A DNA stretch of 48,484 bases from Flavobacterium psychrophilum (GCA_945878515.1 CAMCTL010000004.1:1-48484), one strand, 5' to 3'; numbered from the stretch's first letter, positions 33,579-43,961 are shown. Numbers and translations: made by a program. Notes: generated by a model from the letters alone, not told the origin.

Positions 33579-36500
33579 ATGAAAAAAATTATTTTTTTAC
33601 TACTCTTTTCTTTTTGTGCATTTTCTATCTATTCTCAAGCTGACAAAGTTTCTATAGATAAAAATGCTGAAGGAATAAAACTAAAAGTCAATGGAAACGA
33701 CTTAATGATTAATGGTATGAACTGGGACTACTTTCCTATTGGTACAAATTATTCTTATAGTTTATGGAATCAATCAGAAAGTGTAATAAAACAAGCTTTA
33801 GATGATGAAATGTCATTGCTTAAAAATATGGGGGTAAATGCGATAAGAGTATACAGTGGTATGCCCAAAAAATGGATTGAATATGTTTATACAAATTATG
33901 GTATTTACACCATGTTAAATCATTCTTTTGGTCGATACGGTTTGACTATTGATGGTGCTTGGATTCCAACTACCGAATATGCCGATGCCAAAACCCGTCA
34001 ATTGCTTTTGAATGAAGTAAAACAAATGGCTCAAGATTATAAAGATACTAAAGGCTTGCTTTTGTTTTTGTTAGGAAACGAAAATAACTATGGGTTGTTT
34101 TGGGACGGTGCCGAAACTGAGAATATTCCTGTAAAAGATAGAAAGTCTACAAAACGTGCGGAATACATGTACAAATTGTTTAATGAAGGTGTAGTTGCAA
34201 TGAAGTCTATTGATAAAGTACACCCAGTTGCAATTTGTAATGGGGACTTGTTGTTTTTAGACATTATTGCAAAAAATTGTAAAGATGTTGATATCTTGGG
34301 TATTAATGTTTATCGTGGGATTTCGTTTGGAGATATGTATGAACGTGTCAAAAAAGAATATGGGAAACCAGTTTTATTGTCAGAATTTGGTTCAGATGCC
34401 TTTAATGCAATTGCAAATGCTGAAGAGCAAAGCGGACAAGCCAATATTTTGAAGGGCAATTGGAAAGAAATATATGAAAATGCTGCGGGAATGGGAAAAT
34501 CGGGTAACTCTTTGGGAGGATTTACTTTTCAGTTTAGTGATGGTTGGTGGAAGTTTGGTCAAAGCAAGTTTTTAGATGTTCATGACACAAATGCTTCTTG
34601 GTCAAATGGAGGATATACTTTTGATTTTGAAAAAGGAGAAAACAATATGAATGAAGAATGGTTTGGGATTTGTGCCAAAGGACCAACAAATGCCCAAGGT
34701 AATTATCAATTGTATCCTCGTTCTGCGTACTATGTCCTTCAAGATGTTCATAAGTTTAATCCATATACTAACGGAAAATCAGCATCTGATGTAGATAATC
34801 ACTTTAGTAATATTCAAATCATGGATGCTTCTATGAAAGCTAGAGCTGATAAATCGGCATTAGACAGCCAAAAAGGCGGCAAGATTAAATTTTCTCGATT
34901 AGCTGCTGAATTTACTACTTTCAATACTGGTGGAGAAAAAATTTTAACTCCAAGTACTGCTCCAATAAATAATACTACATTTCCAAATCAACTAGGTTTT
35001 GATCACATGGAATCTTATTTTATTGGAGTTGAAGCCAGTCCAGTTTCTAATATGACTGCTAATGTAGAATTCAATATTTTGGGTAATGTGGCACTAAATC
35101 CAATAAATGAAATATTTTATGAAAACAGAGCACGTCCAACAGTGGTTTCTGGGCCTAATGGAGATGTAACTTTGTCTGATAATAATCGTGTTCAAGTATA
35201 CAGAGCCAGTTACAAATGGGACGAAAAATTATTTAATTTAAATGGTTTTTATCGTACGGGTCACTATCATTGGGGGTATGAGGGAGATTTCTTTGGTCTA
35301 TATCCAGAAGCCAATTATGGACCTAATCTAGATATTTATAATGGTATAGCTCCTTTTGGATTTGAAGTAGAAGGAAAAAAAATATTTAAAGGATTAAAAT
35401 TAGCTGCAGGACCACAACTGTGGTGGGGTGCCAATCCTGCTTTTTTACTTAAGTATTCTAAAAGTATAGCAAAATTCGATGTTACGGGTATTTTTCATGA
35501 AGATTTAGAGCAACTAGGGGTTGCTAATACCTCCATTGCATTTCCTCAACCCAAAACAAGAAGGTTGACCCTGCATGCCAATAGAAAATTCGGAAAATTT
35601 GGCGTTGATTTAGGAGGTATTTGGGCCGGACAACCGCTTAATGGAAGAGAGTATCAGGTTTTGCGACAAAATGAAGACGGCATGAACGTAGCTAAATTGG
35701 CAACAATAGAAGCCAAAGATAATTTAGGAGCTAAAGTAAAAGTTACTTACACTGGAGGGAAATTCAATTGGTATGCTCAAGGTGCTGCTCAAGGATTAGT
35801 TGCAGGTGGTGCAACTGGTGATCAAACGCAAACGTTTACAGGTTGGAGATTAAAAGACAATGGAGGCGGTAATCAATACCACTTCTTAACAGGAGCAACC
35901 TATACTATTGGTAAATTACAAATTGCACCAAACTTTTTATGGCAAAAACCGCTAGAGGAAGCTATTACTGCGGATGCTATTGGAGGTAGACTTAGAAACA
36001 TCCTCCAAGATCCTTTTGTTGTACGAGGAAATAGAGAGCAAGTGGCTGCTGAAATCTTATTTACTTTTGATCCCACTCCAGGTACTTGGATGTATGAATG
36101 GGACAATGACCGTTCAGAAGATGCCAAATTTGCACTAAGTGCAGGATTTGTATTCCGTCATTTGCCTACTACTCAAGATGCAGCTATAGGATTTTTAGCA
36201 AATAGAACCGCTTTTGCCTTTCCAAATTCTGTTCCAGCAAAAGATTTGTGGGAAGTTAACACAAGATTAGTTTCAAAATTAACCCCTGATTTAGGTTTTA
36301 TTGCTAATATTTACGGTGGTCCAACTCAAGGTAATGGCAGCGATGCTAGAACAATTGAACGATATGGAATGGATTTAAGAACTATTTATAAAAAAGTAAA
36401 AATCAATTCATCTGTAAAAGTTAATGATTTTGGACCTTTCGATTATCATAGGGATTTTAACTTAACTTATCCTTTACAATTAATGGCTGATTTGTCTTTT

Positions 36501-36716
36501 GGGATTGGTAAACAAGATTGGTTTATACTTCCTGGTACGAGAATTGGATTTATGGGAACATGGCGTTCACTAGATCAATACTCTAATAGATATAATAGTG
36601 GAGCAACTAAGTTAGATACTGATGGAAAAGTAGTTCCATTTCCTAACGCTCCTGGATATGCATTAGGTCAAGAATGGGAGATTAGAACATATATTCAAAT
36701 AAACATTGGTAACTAA
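33579..36716 (+). CDS. Glycosidase TIM barrel fused to an outer-membrane beta-barrel
   Basis: The 1045-residue protein has a signal peptide ending IYSQA. A TIM-barrel glycosidase of GH2/GH5-clan type covers about 25-400, with probable acid/base E168 (LLGNENNYG) and nucleophile E269 (VLLSEFGSDAF). The rest (about 440-1045) is a chain of amphipathic strands with Trp/Tyr girdles, e.g. FNLNGFYRTGHYHWGYEGDF, ending EIRTYIQINIGN, like an outer-membrane barrel. The two parts are in one frame with no stop. It may cut a glucan at the surface and admit the product. I do not know a named family with this arrangement. Confidence 0.75.
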   Translation: MKKIIFLLLFSFCAFSIYSQADKVSIDKNAEGIKLKVNGNDLMINGMNWDYFPIGTNYSYSLWNQSESVIKQALDDEMSLLKNMGVNAIRVYSGMPKKWIEYVYTNYGIYTMLNHSFGRYGLTIDGAWIPTTEYADAKTRQLLLNEVKQMAQDYKDTKGLLLFLLGNENNYGLFWDGAETENIPVKDRKSTKRAEYMYKLFNEGVVAMKSIDKVHPVAICNGDLLFLDIIAKNCKDVDILGINVYRGISFGDMYERVKKEYGKPVLLSEFGSDAFNAIANAEEQSGQANILKGNWKEIYENAAGMGKSGNSLGGFTFQFSDGWWKFGQSKFLDVHDTNASWSNGGYTFDFEKGENNMNEEWFGICAKGPTNAQGNYQLYPRSAYYVLQDVHKFNPYTNGKSASDVDNHFSNIQIMDASMKARADKSALDSQKGGKIKFSRLAAEFTTFNTGGEKILTPSTAPINNTTFPNQLGFDHMESYFIGVEASPVSNMTANVEFNILGNVALNPINEIFYENRARPTVVSGPNGDVTLSDNNRVQVYRASYKWDEKLFNLNGFYRTGHYHWGYEGDFFGLYPEANYGPNLDIYNGIAPFGFEVEGKKIFKGLKLAAGPQLWWGANPAFLLKYSKSIAKFDVTGIFHEDLEQLGVANTSIAFPQPKTRRLTLHANRKFGKFGVDLGGIWAGQPLNGREYQVLRQNEDGMNVAKLATIEAKDNLGAKVKVTYTGGKFNWYAQGAAQGLVAGGATGDQTQTFTGWRLKDNGGGNQYHFLTGATYTIGKLQIAPNFLWQKPLEEAITADAIGGRLRNILQDPFVVRGNREQVAAEILFTFDPTPGTWMYEWDNDRSEDAKFALSAGFVFRHLPTTQDAAIGFLANRTAFAFPNSVPAKDLWEVNTRLVSKLTPDLGFIANIYGGPTQGNGSDARTIERYGMDLRTIYKKVKINSSVKVNDFGPFDYHRDFNLTYPLQLMADLSFGIGKQDWFILPGTRIGFMGTWRSLDQYSNRYNSGATKLDTDGKVVPFPNAPGYALGQEWEIRTYIQINIGN

Positions 36717-36730
36717 TAAAATATATAAAA

Positions 36731-38158
36731 ATGAAAAAATATTCAATTATTGAACTTGGAAAAATTGGATTTGCTCTTTTGGGCTTACTGTTTGTTTCAG
36801 GTTGTCAGAACGACGATGCTGATTTAAGAGATATAGATTTAACAACATCACAAAATAAAAATCCTGACGTATTTATAGATACTTTTAGCGGTGGACTAGA
36901 TTATGCTGCTTTTGCAGGGTCAGATTATTTGGGTTTTCAGGTGGACAATAAAGTAGCTTATAATGGTTCAGCTGCTTCCATGCGTTTTGATGTGCCAAAT
37001 GTTGGAGATCCAGATGGTGGTTTTACTGGAGGTGCATTTTTTTCGACAGGAGGACGTGATTTATCGGGTTATAATGTATTGACTTTTTGGGCTAAAGGGT
37101 TACAGGCTGCAACTATAGAATTAGGTTTTGGTTTAGATGATAAAGGATCTCAAAATTATAAAGCGAGTTGTACACAAAAAATTAGTACTACTTGGAAAAA
37201 ATATTATCTCCCTATTCCAGATGCATCTAAGTTAAAATCAGAAAAAGGATTGTTTTACATTTCTGCAGGTGCGCTTGCTGGGAATGGATATACTTTTTGG
37301 CTTGATGAGGTAAAATATGAAAAACTTGATAACGTTATTCTACAAGAAGCGTTAATAAACAGTGGTAAAAACACAACAAAATCGGGTCCTGCACCTGCAA
37401 AAATTGAGGGTTTAACTACAAAATTTGCTCTTCCAAATGGAGGGAATCAAGTAGTGAATACATCTGCGAATTATTATAATTTTATATCTGACAATGATAA
37501 AGTAATAACCGTTAGTGCAAATGGTGTTGTCGAAAAATTAGGTGTAGGAACAGCAATTATTACTGCAAAATTAGCCGGTGTAGCCGCTGTTGGGTCTGTT
37601 ACAGTTGTATCTACTGGGGCTTTTGTATTTCCTCCTGTTCCAACTAGGTCTGCTGCAAATGTTGTTTCTGTATTTAGTGATTTTTATACTAGCGTTAGTG
37701 TAGACTTTTTTAATGGGTATTGGCAGCCGTACCAAACCACACTTTCAAATGATTTTGAGGTGCCAAATAATGGTAAAGTAGATAAATTTTTATACTATAC
37801 CAACTTTAACTTTGTGGGTAATCAATTATCTGCTCCAAGAGCTGATTTATCACAAATGACGCATTTACATTTCAATATGTATATTCCTGGATCGGTTCCA
37901 GCAAATTTTGATTTCTTAGTGACTATAGTCGATTTTGGACCTGATGGGGTAGAAGGTGGAAATAATGATACAAGAAAACAATTGTTTGTCCCTAAATCAA
38001 GTAGCATCAAAGCTAACGAGTGGCTTACAATAGAACTTCCTCTTAATATGACTAACAAAAGTAAAGTAGGATTGATTATTTATGAAAATATTAATATTCC
38101 TAGAGGTCCTGGACTTAGTGAATTTTATATGGATAATGTATATTTCTTTAAAAATTAA
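36731..38158 (+). CDS. Surface lipoprotein with glucan-binding-like modules
   Basis: The 475-residue lipoprotein is cleaved before C25 (LLFVSGC). The QNDDADL stretch after Cys is acidic, as in Bacteroidota surface-export signals. A jelly-roll-like domain covers about 45-200. A Big_2-type Ig-like domain follows at about 220-296 (ITVSANGVVEKLGVGTAIIT). The C-terminal module at about 306-475 starts SAANVVSVFSDFYTSVSV, homologous to the modules of the two T9SS-secreted proteins. No catalytic residues are seen. It starts 14 bp after the barrel fusion gene, so the two are likely partners in glycan capture, replacing SusD-type binding. Confidence 0.78.
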   Translation: MKKYSIIELGKIGFALLGLLFVSGCQNDDADLRDIDLTTSQNKNPDVFIDTFSGGLDYAAFAGSDYLGFQVDNKVAYNGSAASMRFDVPNVGDPDGGFTGGAFFSTGGRDLSGYNVLTFWAKGLQAATIELGFGLDDKGSQNYKASCTQKISTTWKKYYLPIPDASKLKSEKGLFYISAGALAGNGYTFWLDEVKYEKLDNVILQEALINSGKNTTKSGPAPAKIEGLTTKFALPNGGNQVVNTSANYYNFISDNDKVITVSANGVVEKLGVGTAIITAKLAGVAAVGSVTVVSTGAFVFPPVPTRSAANVVSVFSDFYTSVSVDFFNGYWQPYQTTLSNDFEVPNNGKVDKFLYYTNFNFVGNQLSAPRADLSQMTHLHFNMYIPGSVPANFDFLVTIVDFGPDGVEGGNNDTRKQLFVPKSSSIKANEWLTIELPLNMTNKSKVGLIIYENINIPRGPGLSEFYMDNVYFFKN

Positions 38159-38163
38159 GGTTT

Positions 38164-38212
38164 AATTGCAATGGAGGTATTTGTTTATAAAACTTAGATC
38201 TCCATTGCAATT
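38164..38212. terminator. Inverted repeat after the lipoprotein gene
   Basis: AATTGCAATGGAG (38164-38176) pairs exactly with CTCCATTGCAATT (38200-38212) around a 23-base loop. No T run follows, so it may be a processing stem as well as a terminator. Confidence 0.55.
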
Positions 38213-38336
38213 GATTATAAATTTTAAGAATCTAAATGAGCACGTAGAAACATAGTTTATATTATATTAGAATTAATTTGAACCATGAGCCAATGTGCTC
38301 TAATATTATAAGTGCTAACAATTATAAGTAAATTAA

Positions 38337-39134
38337 ATGAAAAAAATAATATTAAGAATAGGATCCATTTTTGCTTTACTAATCATGGTAGGTTGTCTAG
38401 GCGAAGATCCTGTAGCTGTCGTAAATACTGCTGATGATTTTACTGTTTTAACATTCTCTGATGAGTTCAATACTGATGGAGCTCCAAATCCTCTAGTTTG
38501 GTCTTATGACCTAGGTACAGGAAATAACGGTTGGGGTAATAATGAAGAACAAAACTACACCAACAATGCTAAAAACGTTAAAGTAGAGGGTGGAAACCTT
38601 GTAATTACTGCAATAAAAGAAACCTCAGGCAGTAAACCTTATTCTTCTGCTAGAATAAAGACTCAAGGAAAATATAGTTTTAAGTATGGTAAAATAGAAA
38701 TTAAGGCTAAATTCCCAACTGGTGTAGGAACTTGGCCTGCTGTTTGGTCTTTAGGTGATAATTTTAATACGGTGTCATGGCCTGCTTGTGGTGAAATTGA
38801 TTTTGTGGAACATGTTGGAAAAGACCAAGATAAAATTTTCGGTTCTCTGCATTATCCAGGTAATTCAGGAGGAAATGCTGTATCTGGAAGCAAACGTATA
38901 ATTAATGCATCTACTGAGTTTCATGTATATAAGGTGATATGGAATTCTAAAACTATTCGTTTTTATGTAGATAACGCATTATATAAAACTGCTCCAAATG
39001 CTTCAACACTGCCATTTAATCAAAACTTTTTCTTAATTATGAATGTTGCCATGGGCGGAAATTTTGGAGGGCCTATTGCTTCAACATTTACTCAATCTTC
39101 TATGGAGGTAGATTATATCAGAATATACCAGTAG
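38337..39134 (+). CDS. GH16 endo-beta-1,3-glucanase (laminarinase-like) lipoprotein
   Basis: The 265-residue lipoprotein has a signal ending MVGC with lipidated C20 and CLGED after it. The GH16 catalytic motif is GEIDFVEHVG with E153 (nucleophile), D155 and E158 (acid/base). SGKYSFKYGKIEIKAKFPTG-type and WPAVWSLGDNF flank the cleft. FLIMNVAMGGNFGGP is the late conserved strand. The pattern fits beta-1,3-glucanases rather than agarases or carrageenases. It would cut laminarin at the cell surface. It has its own 154-bp downstream gap before the phosphorylase gene. Confidence 0.9.
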   Translation: MKKIILRIGSIFALLIMVGCLGEDPVAVVNTADDFTVLTFSDEFNTDGAPNPLVWSYDLGTGNNGWGNNEEQNYTNNAKNVKVEGGNLVITAIKETSGSKPYSSARIKTQGKYSFKYGKIEIKAKFPTGVGTWPAVWSLGDNFNTVSWPACGEIDFVEHVGKDQDKIFGSLHYPGNSGGNAVSGSKRIINASTEFHVYKVIWNSKTIRFYVDNALYKTAPNASTLPFNQNFFLIMNVAMGGNFGGPIASTFTQSSMEVDYIRIYQ

Positions 39135-39288
39135 TTTATTTTAAATCATGAAATAATACATGTAAATATTCTAAAGTTTATCATGGACAACAAGATTATA
39201 CCTTGAAATGAATAAATTATTGGTGTAGTGATACGCCTTACAAATTGTCTCTAAGTTTTTAAATAAGTATTAAATTAAGCATACAAAC

Positions 39289-42200
39289 ATGGAAATAATA
39301 AAAATCGAAAACGAACAATTCTATAAAATATCCAATTGCGACAAGATGCGTCCATTTTTTATGAGCATTGTTAGTGATTCGGATCATTGGATGTTCATTT
39401 CCAGTAATGGTGGGCTAACTGCTGGTAGAAAAAATGCTGAATTCGCGCTCTTTCCTTATTATACTGACGATAAAATAACCGAATTTGCTGATATAACAGG
39501 TAGTAAGTCTATTTTTCAAGTTCGTTTTGACGATAAGGTATTGCTTTGGGAACCGTTTTCTGAACGATTTAATCAAAGCTATAATCTCACCCGAAATATT
39601 TATAAAAATTTATACGGAAACAAAGTCATTTTCGAGGAGGTTAATAATGATTTGCAACTTACTTTTAGATACCAATGGAATTCAAGTACCGTTTTTGGTT
39701 TTGTAAAAAAATCAGAAATCATAAATGAGTCAAATATTGATTATTCGATTACGGTCTTAGATGGTATTCAAAATATTATGCCTCAGGGTGTAAATAGTGA
39801 TTTGCAATCGAGCACGAGTAACCTTGTTGATGCTTACAAAAGAAATGAACTGCACTCCGAAAGTGGATTAGGCATTTACGCCCTTAGCGCAATTATTGTA
39901 GATAAAGCGGAACCAAGCGAAGCCCTAAAAGCAAATGTGGTTTGGTCATTGGGTATGAATAATCCAACTTATTTATTGTCTTCGAAGCAAATTCCAGCCT
40001 TTAGAAAGCTACAAAAATTGACTGACGAAACGGATGTAAAAGGTGAAAAAGGCGCTTATTTTATTTCAAACGAATTGTTTTTACCGCAAAATGCTACTAA
40101 AATTTGGCATATTATTGCCAATGTCAATCAAGATCAATCACAAGTAGTTCAACTTACGCAGTCTATAATCCACGATAAAACAATAGTTAAAAAGCTTTAT
40201 AAGGATATAGAATTAGGTCAACAAAATCTTATTGCGCTTGCAGCTTCAGCCGATGGATTGCAATTTACAGCTGATAAATTAGTTGATACGCGTCATTTTG
40301 CCAATACACTTTTCAATATTATGCGAGGTGGTATTTTTGATGATAATTACCAAATAGGCAAGATAGATTTTACACAATATTTAGCAAAAGCAAATAGCGA
40401 AGTGTTTGAAAAAAATCAACACTTTCTGCAAAATTTAAAAGATGAATTTTCGTACGTCGAATTGCTTGCTTTAATCGAAGATTTCGAAGACCAAGACTTA
40501 GTGAGACTTTGTACGGAATATTTGCCACTAAAATTTAGTCGCCGGCACGGAGATCCAAGTCGTCCTTGGAATAAATTCTCAATTAATACACGAAGCGAAA
40601 TCGACGGTTCAAAGATTTTAGATTACGAAGGAAATTGGAGAGATATTTTTCAAAACTGGGAAGCATTGGCGTATGCCTATCCTGATTTTATTGAGGGGAT
40701 GATTCATAAGTTCCTCAATGCCTCTACATTTGATGGATATAATCCTTATCGCGTGACAAAAAGCGGATTCGATTGGGAGGCTATAGAACCCGATAATCCT
40801 TGGTCATATATTGGCTATTGGGGCGATCATCAAATTATTTATTTGTTGAAGTTTTTAGAGTTTATAGAAAAGTATCATCCCGGAAAATTGAACGCTTATT
40901 TTGAAAAAGAATGTTTTGTATATGCAGCCGTTCCTTACACCATAAAACCGTATCAAGATATTCTGAAAAACCCAAAAGACACCATAGAATACAGTCACAG
41001 TTGGGAGAAAATAATTATTGAAAGAAAAAATGTCATTGGTGCAGATGGTGCTTTACTAAAAAGCAATGATGACGGTATTTATCACGTTAATTTTATCGAA
41101 AAAATTCTAGCTACTGTTTTAGCTAAAATGTCAAATTTTATTCCCGAGGGCGGAATTTGGATGAATACCCAGCGGCCTGAATGGAATGATGCCAACAATG
41201 CCCTAGTAGGAAATGGTGTATCCATGGTTACGTTATATTATTTGCATCGATTTTTAAAAACGTTCCAAAATATAGTAGCGTTTTCCGATTTAGAAACCAT
41301 CAAGATTTCAAATGAAATGGTAGAGTTCTATCATGAAGTCAGAGAATGCTTGGTAGAAAATCAACACTTGCTTTCCGGAAAAATTGATGATCAATCAAGA
41401 AGAAATATTCTAGATCGTTTAGGGAAAGCAGCTTCGGATTATCGCTTTCAGGTTTACAACAGTGGCTTTTGGGGAAAGAAAAGAACCCATTCTATGGCTG
41501 GTCTAAAAACGTTTATAAAGGTATCTTTAGCATTTATCGAACATTCTATCAGAGCCAACCAAAGACCTGATAAATTGTATCAAGCCTATAATTTGATGTC
41601 AATCACATCTGATGGTATTGTTATTTCTAACCTGAGCGAAATGCTTGAAGGTCAAGTGGCAGCCCTGAGTTCGGGATATTTAAAACCTAATGAATCGTTA
41701 CAAATCTTGGATGCTTTGCGACACAGTAGTTTGTATCGTGCAGATCAAAATAGTTATATTTTGTATCCAAATAAAGACTTGCCAAAATTCTTAGAAAAAA
41801 ATAACGTTCCTAAATCAAGTGTTGAAAATTCAGTGCTATTGACAAAATTGATGGCTAGTTCAAATTTTTCTATCTTGAATATGGATTGCAAAGGTAATTA
41901 TCATTTCAATGGAAATTTCCATAATTCCAATGATTTGAAAGAGGCTTTAGCGCAACTCAAAAAGCAAGAAGATTATCAACTTTTGGTCGAAAAAGAATCG
42001 GATGCAATGCTGCAGATTTTTGAAGATGTTTTCAATCATAAAGCTTTTACAGGAAGATCAGGAACATTCTTTGGTTATGAAGGATTGGGTTCTATCTATT
42101 GGCACATGGTTTCAAAACTGCATTTAGCTGTATTGGAGGTTATAGAAAAAGCTTATGAGGACAACGAAGATAATTCCGTCATAGACGCTTTGGCTGTGCA

Positions 42201-42687
42201 TTATCACGAAATAGGCGAAGGCATTGGCGTTCATAAATCACCAGAAGTCTATGGAGCATTCCCAACAGATCCTTACTCTCACACACCATCACATCGTGGT
42301 GCTCAACAACCAGGAATGACTGGGCAAGTAAAAGAAGATATACTTACTAGGAAAGGAGAATTGGGTATTAATGTTTCCGAAGGTAAATTAACGTTTGAGC
42401 CTTTTTTATTGAATCGAAATCAATTTTTGCAACAAGACCAAACGGTAAGTTTCAATGATTTAGAAAGTAAAGAATATTCAATACAATTAGAAAGTGGCAG
42501 TTTGGCATTTAGTGTATGTCAAGTTCCAGTGGTTTATAAAATTGCAGACAAAAATCAAATTGAAGTGGTATTCAAGAACAACCAAACAGAAACTATTTCT
42601 GCATTGACATTGAACCATGAGATGAGTCAAAAAATATTCAATCGTACAGGAGAAATCAGCCAATTAACGGTAAGTATTAACATTTAA
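39289..42687 (+). CDS. GH94/GH149-like beta-1,3-glucan phosphorylase
   Basis: This 1132-residue protein has no signal peptide. The N-terminal part is beta-rich (PFFMSIVSDSDHWMFISSNG). The (alpha/alpha)6 barrel contains GGIWMNTQRPEWNDANNALV, where D634 fits the general acid of GH94-type phosphorylases. YHEIGEGIGVHKSPEVYGAF and HTPSHRGAQQPGMTGQVKED near the end are also typical. GH149 enzymes of this length phosphorolyse beta-1,3-glucan to glucose-1-phosphate. Family 149 is my best match from memory; GH161 is an alternative. It starts an operon: the next gene begins 4 bp after its stop. Confidence 0.65.
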   Translation: MEIIKIENEQFYKISNCDKMRPFFMSIVSDSDHWMFISSNGGLTAGRKNAEFALFPYYTDDKITEFADITGSKSIFQVRFDDKVLLWEPFSERFNQSYNLTRNIYKNLYGNKVIFEEVNNDLQLTFRYQWNSSTVFGFVKKSEIINESNIDYSITVLDGIQNIMPQGVNSDLQSSTSNLVDAYKRNELHSESGLGIYALSAIIVDKAEPSEALKANVVWSLGMNNPTYLLSSKQIPAFRKLQKLTDETDVKGEKGAYFISNELFLPQNATKIWHIIANVNQDQSQVVQLTQSIIHDKTIVKKLYKDIELGQQNLIALAASADGLQFTADKLVDTRHFANTLFNIMRGGIFDDNYQIGKIDFTQYLAKANSEVFEKNQHFLQNLKDEFSYVELLALIEDFEDQDLVRLCTEYLPLKFSRRHGDPSRPWNKFSINTRSEIDGSKILDYEGNWRDIFQNWEALAYAYPDFIEGMIHKFLNASTFDGYNPYRVTKSGFDWEAIEPDNPWSYIGYWGDHQIIYLLKFLEFIEKYHPGKLNAYFEKECFVYAAVPYTIKPYQDILKNPKDTIEYSHSWEKIIIERKNVIGADGALLKSNDDGIYHVNFIEKILATVLAKMSNFIPEGGIWMNTQRPEWNDANNALVGNGVSMVTLYYLHRFLKTFQNIVAFSDLETIKISNEMVEFYHEVRECLVENQHLLSGKIDDQSRRNILDRLGKAASDYRFQVYNSGFWGKKRTHSMAGLKTFIKVSLAFIEHSIRANQRPDKLYQAYNLMSITSDGIVISNLSEMLEGQVAALSSGYLKPNESLQILDALRHSSLYRADQNSYILYPNKDLPKFLEKNNVPKSSVENSVLLTKLMASSNFSILNMDCKGNYHFNGNFHNSNDLKEALAQLKKQEDYQLLVEKESDAMLQIFEDVFNHKAFTGRSGTFFGYEGLGSIYWHMVSKLHLAVLEVIEKAYEDNEDNSVIDALAVHYHEIGEGIGVHKSPEVYGAFPTDPYSHTPSHRGAQQPGMTGQVKEDILTRKGELGINVSEGKLTFEPFLLNRNQFLQQDQTVSFNDLESKEYSIQLESGSLAFSVCQVPVVYKIADKNQIEVVFKNNQTETISALTLNHEMSQKIFNRTGEISQLTVSINI

Positions 42688-42691
42688 GTAG

Positions 42692-43957
42692 ATGATCAAA
42701 GTATCAAGAATTGTATTACTCCTTTCAATAATTACACTATTATTTTCGTGTAGTAGCCAACTTATGAATTCAAAAAAAGCATCAGCAATAACCGCCAAAG
42801 ATATTATTGGAAATCCAAAATACCAAGCCATCTGTTATGGTGGATTTAGGGAGAAAACTAGGGATATTGAACCTACATTAGCACAGCTTAAAGAAGATTT
42901 ACGACTACTTTCAGCAATGAATATTAAAGTGCTCAGAACCTATAATGTCCATAATAAAGAGGTTTCAAATTTATTAATCGCCATAAGAGAATTAAAAAAA
43001 GAAGATTCCAATTTTGAAATGTATGTTATGCTTGGCGCCTGGATTGATTGTAAAAATGCTTGGACTTCAATGCTTCCTATTCATAATCTTGAGAGTGAAC
43101 GGAATGCTGTTGAAATTGCTGAAGCAGTAAGATTGGCAAACGAATATCCGGAAATTGTGAAGATAATTGCGGTAGGAAATGAAGCCATGGTCAAATGGGC
43201 AGCAAGCTATTATGTTGAGCCGGCCATTATTTTGAAATGGGTAAACCATTTGCAAAAATTAAAAAAAGAGCAAAAATTGCCTGCAGCGCTATGGATAACT
43301 AGTTCGGACAACTTCGCTTCGTGGGGCGGTGGAGGAGATGAATATAAATTTGAAGATCTAAACCAACTCATTAAAGCAGTCGATTATATTTCTATGCATA
43401 CTTATCCAATGCACGACACACATTATCATCCTGTTTTTTGGGGCGTTTTAGAAAGTGAAAATCAATTATCCGAAAAGCAAAAAATTGATGCGGCAATGCT
43501 ACGCGCAAGAGATTACGCTATCAATCAATACAAAAGTGTGTACAATTATATGAAATCTTTAGGAGTAAATAAACCAATAGCCATTGGAGAAACAGGTTGG
43601 GCTTCATTAGCGAGTGAACTTTACGGTAATTCCGGTTCAAAAGCAACAGATGAATACAAATCGGCTTTGTTTTATAAACTCATGAGACAATGGTCGGATA
43701 AAGAAAAATTATCACTTTTTTATTTTGAAGCCTTCGATGAACAGTGGAAAGATAGCGGAAATCCTCAAGGGTCAGAGAATCATTTTGGATTAATCAACTT
43801 GCAAGGTCAAGCGAAATATGCCCTCTGGGAAATGGTGGATAAAGGCGCCTTTAACAATTTGACACGCGATGGAAAAACCATTACTAAAACATATAGCGGC
43901 AACGAAAAAGCACTATGGGAGACTGTCAAAATGCCTTCATTGTTGAAAACTAATTAA
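42692..43957 (+). CDS. GH17-like beta-1,3-glucanase lipoprotein
   Basis: The 421-residue lipoprotein has a signal ending LLFSC with lipidated C20. The TIM barrel follows; KVLRTYNVHN is an early strand. The acid/base is E164 (IIAVGNEAMVKW) and the nucleophile E300 (PIAIGETGWAS), matching the GH17 order. YFEAFDEQWKD and HFGLINLQGQAKYAL are the late GH17-type strands. It lies between the phosphorylase and the GH30 gene with 4-bp gaps. The exported position fits periplasmic breakdown of laminarin oligosaccharides. Confidence 0.83.
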   Translation: MIKVSRIVLLLSIITLLFSCSSQLMNSKKASAITAKDIIGNPKYQAICYGGFREKTRDIEPTLAQLKEDLRLLSAMNIKVLRTYNVHNKEVSNLLIAIRELKKEDSNFEMYVMLGAWIDCKNAWTSMLPIHNLESERNAVEIAEAVRLANEYPEIVKIIAVGNEAMVKWAASYYVEPAIILKWVNHLQKLKKEQKLPAALWITSSDNFASWGGGGDEYKFEDLNQLIKAVDYISMHTYPMHDTHYHPVFWGVLESENQLSEKQKIDAAMLRARDYAINQYKSVYNYMKSLGVNKPIAIGETGWASLASELYGNSGSKATDEYKSALFYKLMRQWSDKEKLSLFYFEAFDEQWKDSGNPQGSENHFGLINLQGQAKYALWEMVDKGAFNNLTRDGKTITKTYSGNEKALWETVKMPSLLKTN

Positions 43958-43961
43958 TTTA

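Noticed and set aside
39135..39288. Possible SusC/SusD gene near the GH16
   Set aside because: The gap is too short, and no SusC-like barrel or SusD-like lipoprotein appears anywhere in the window.
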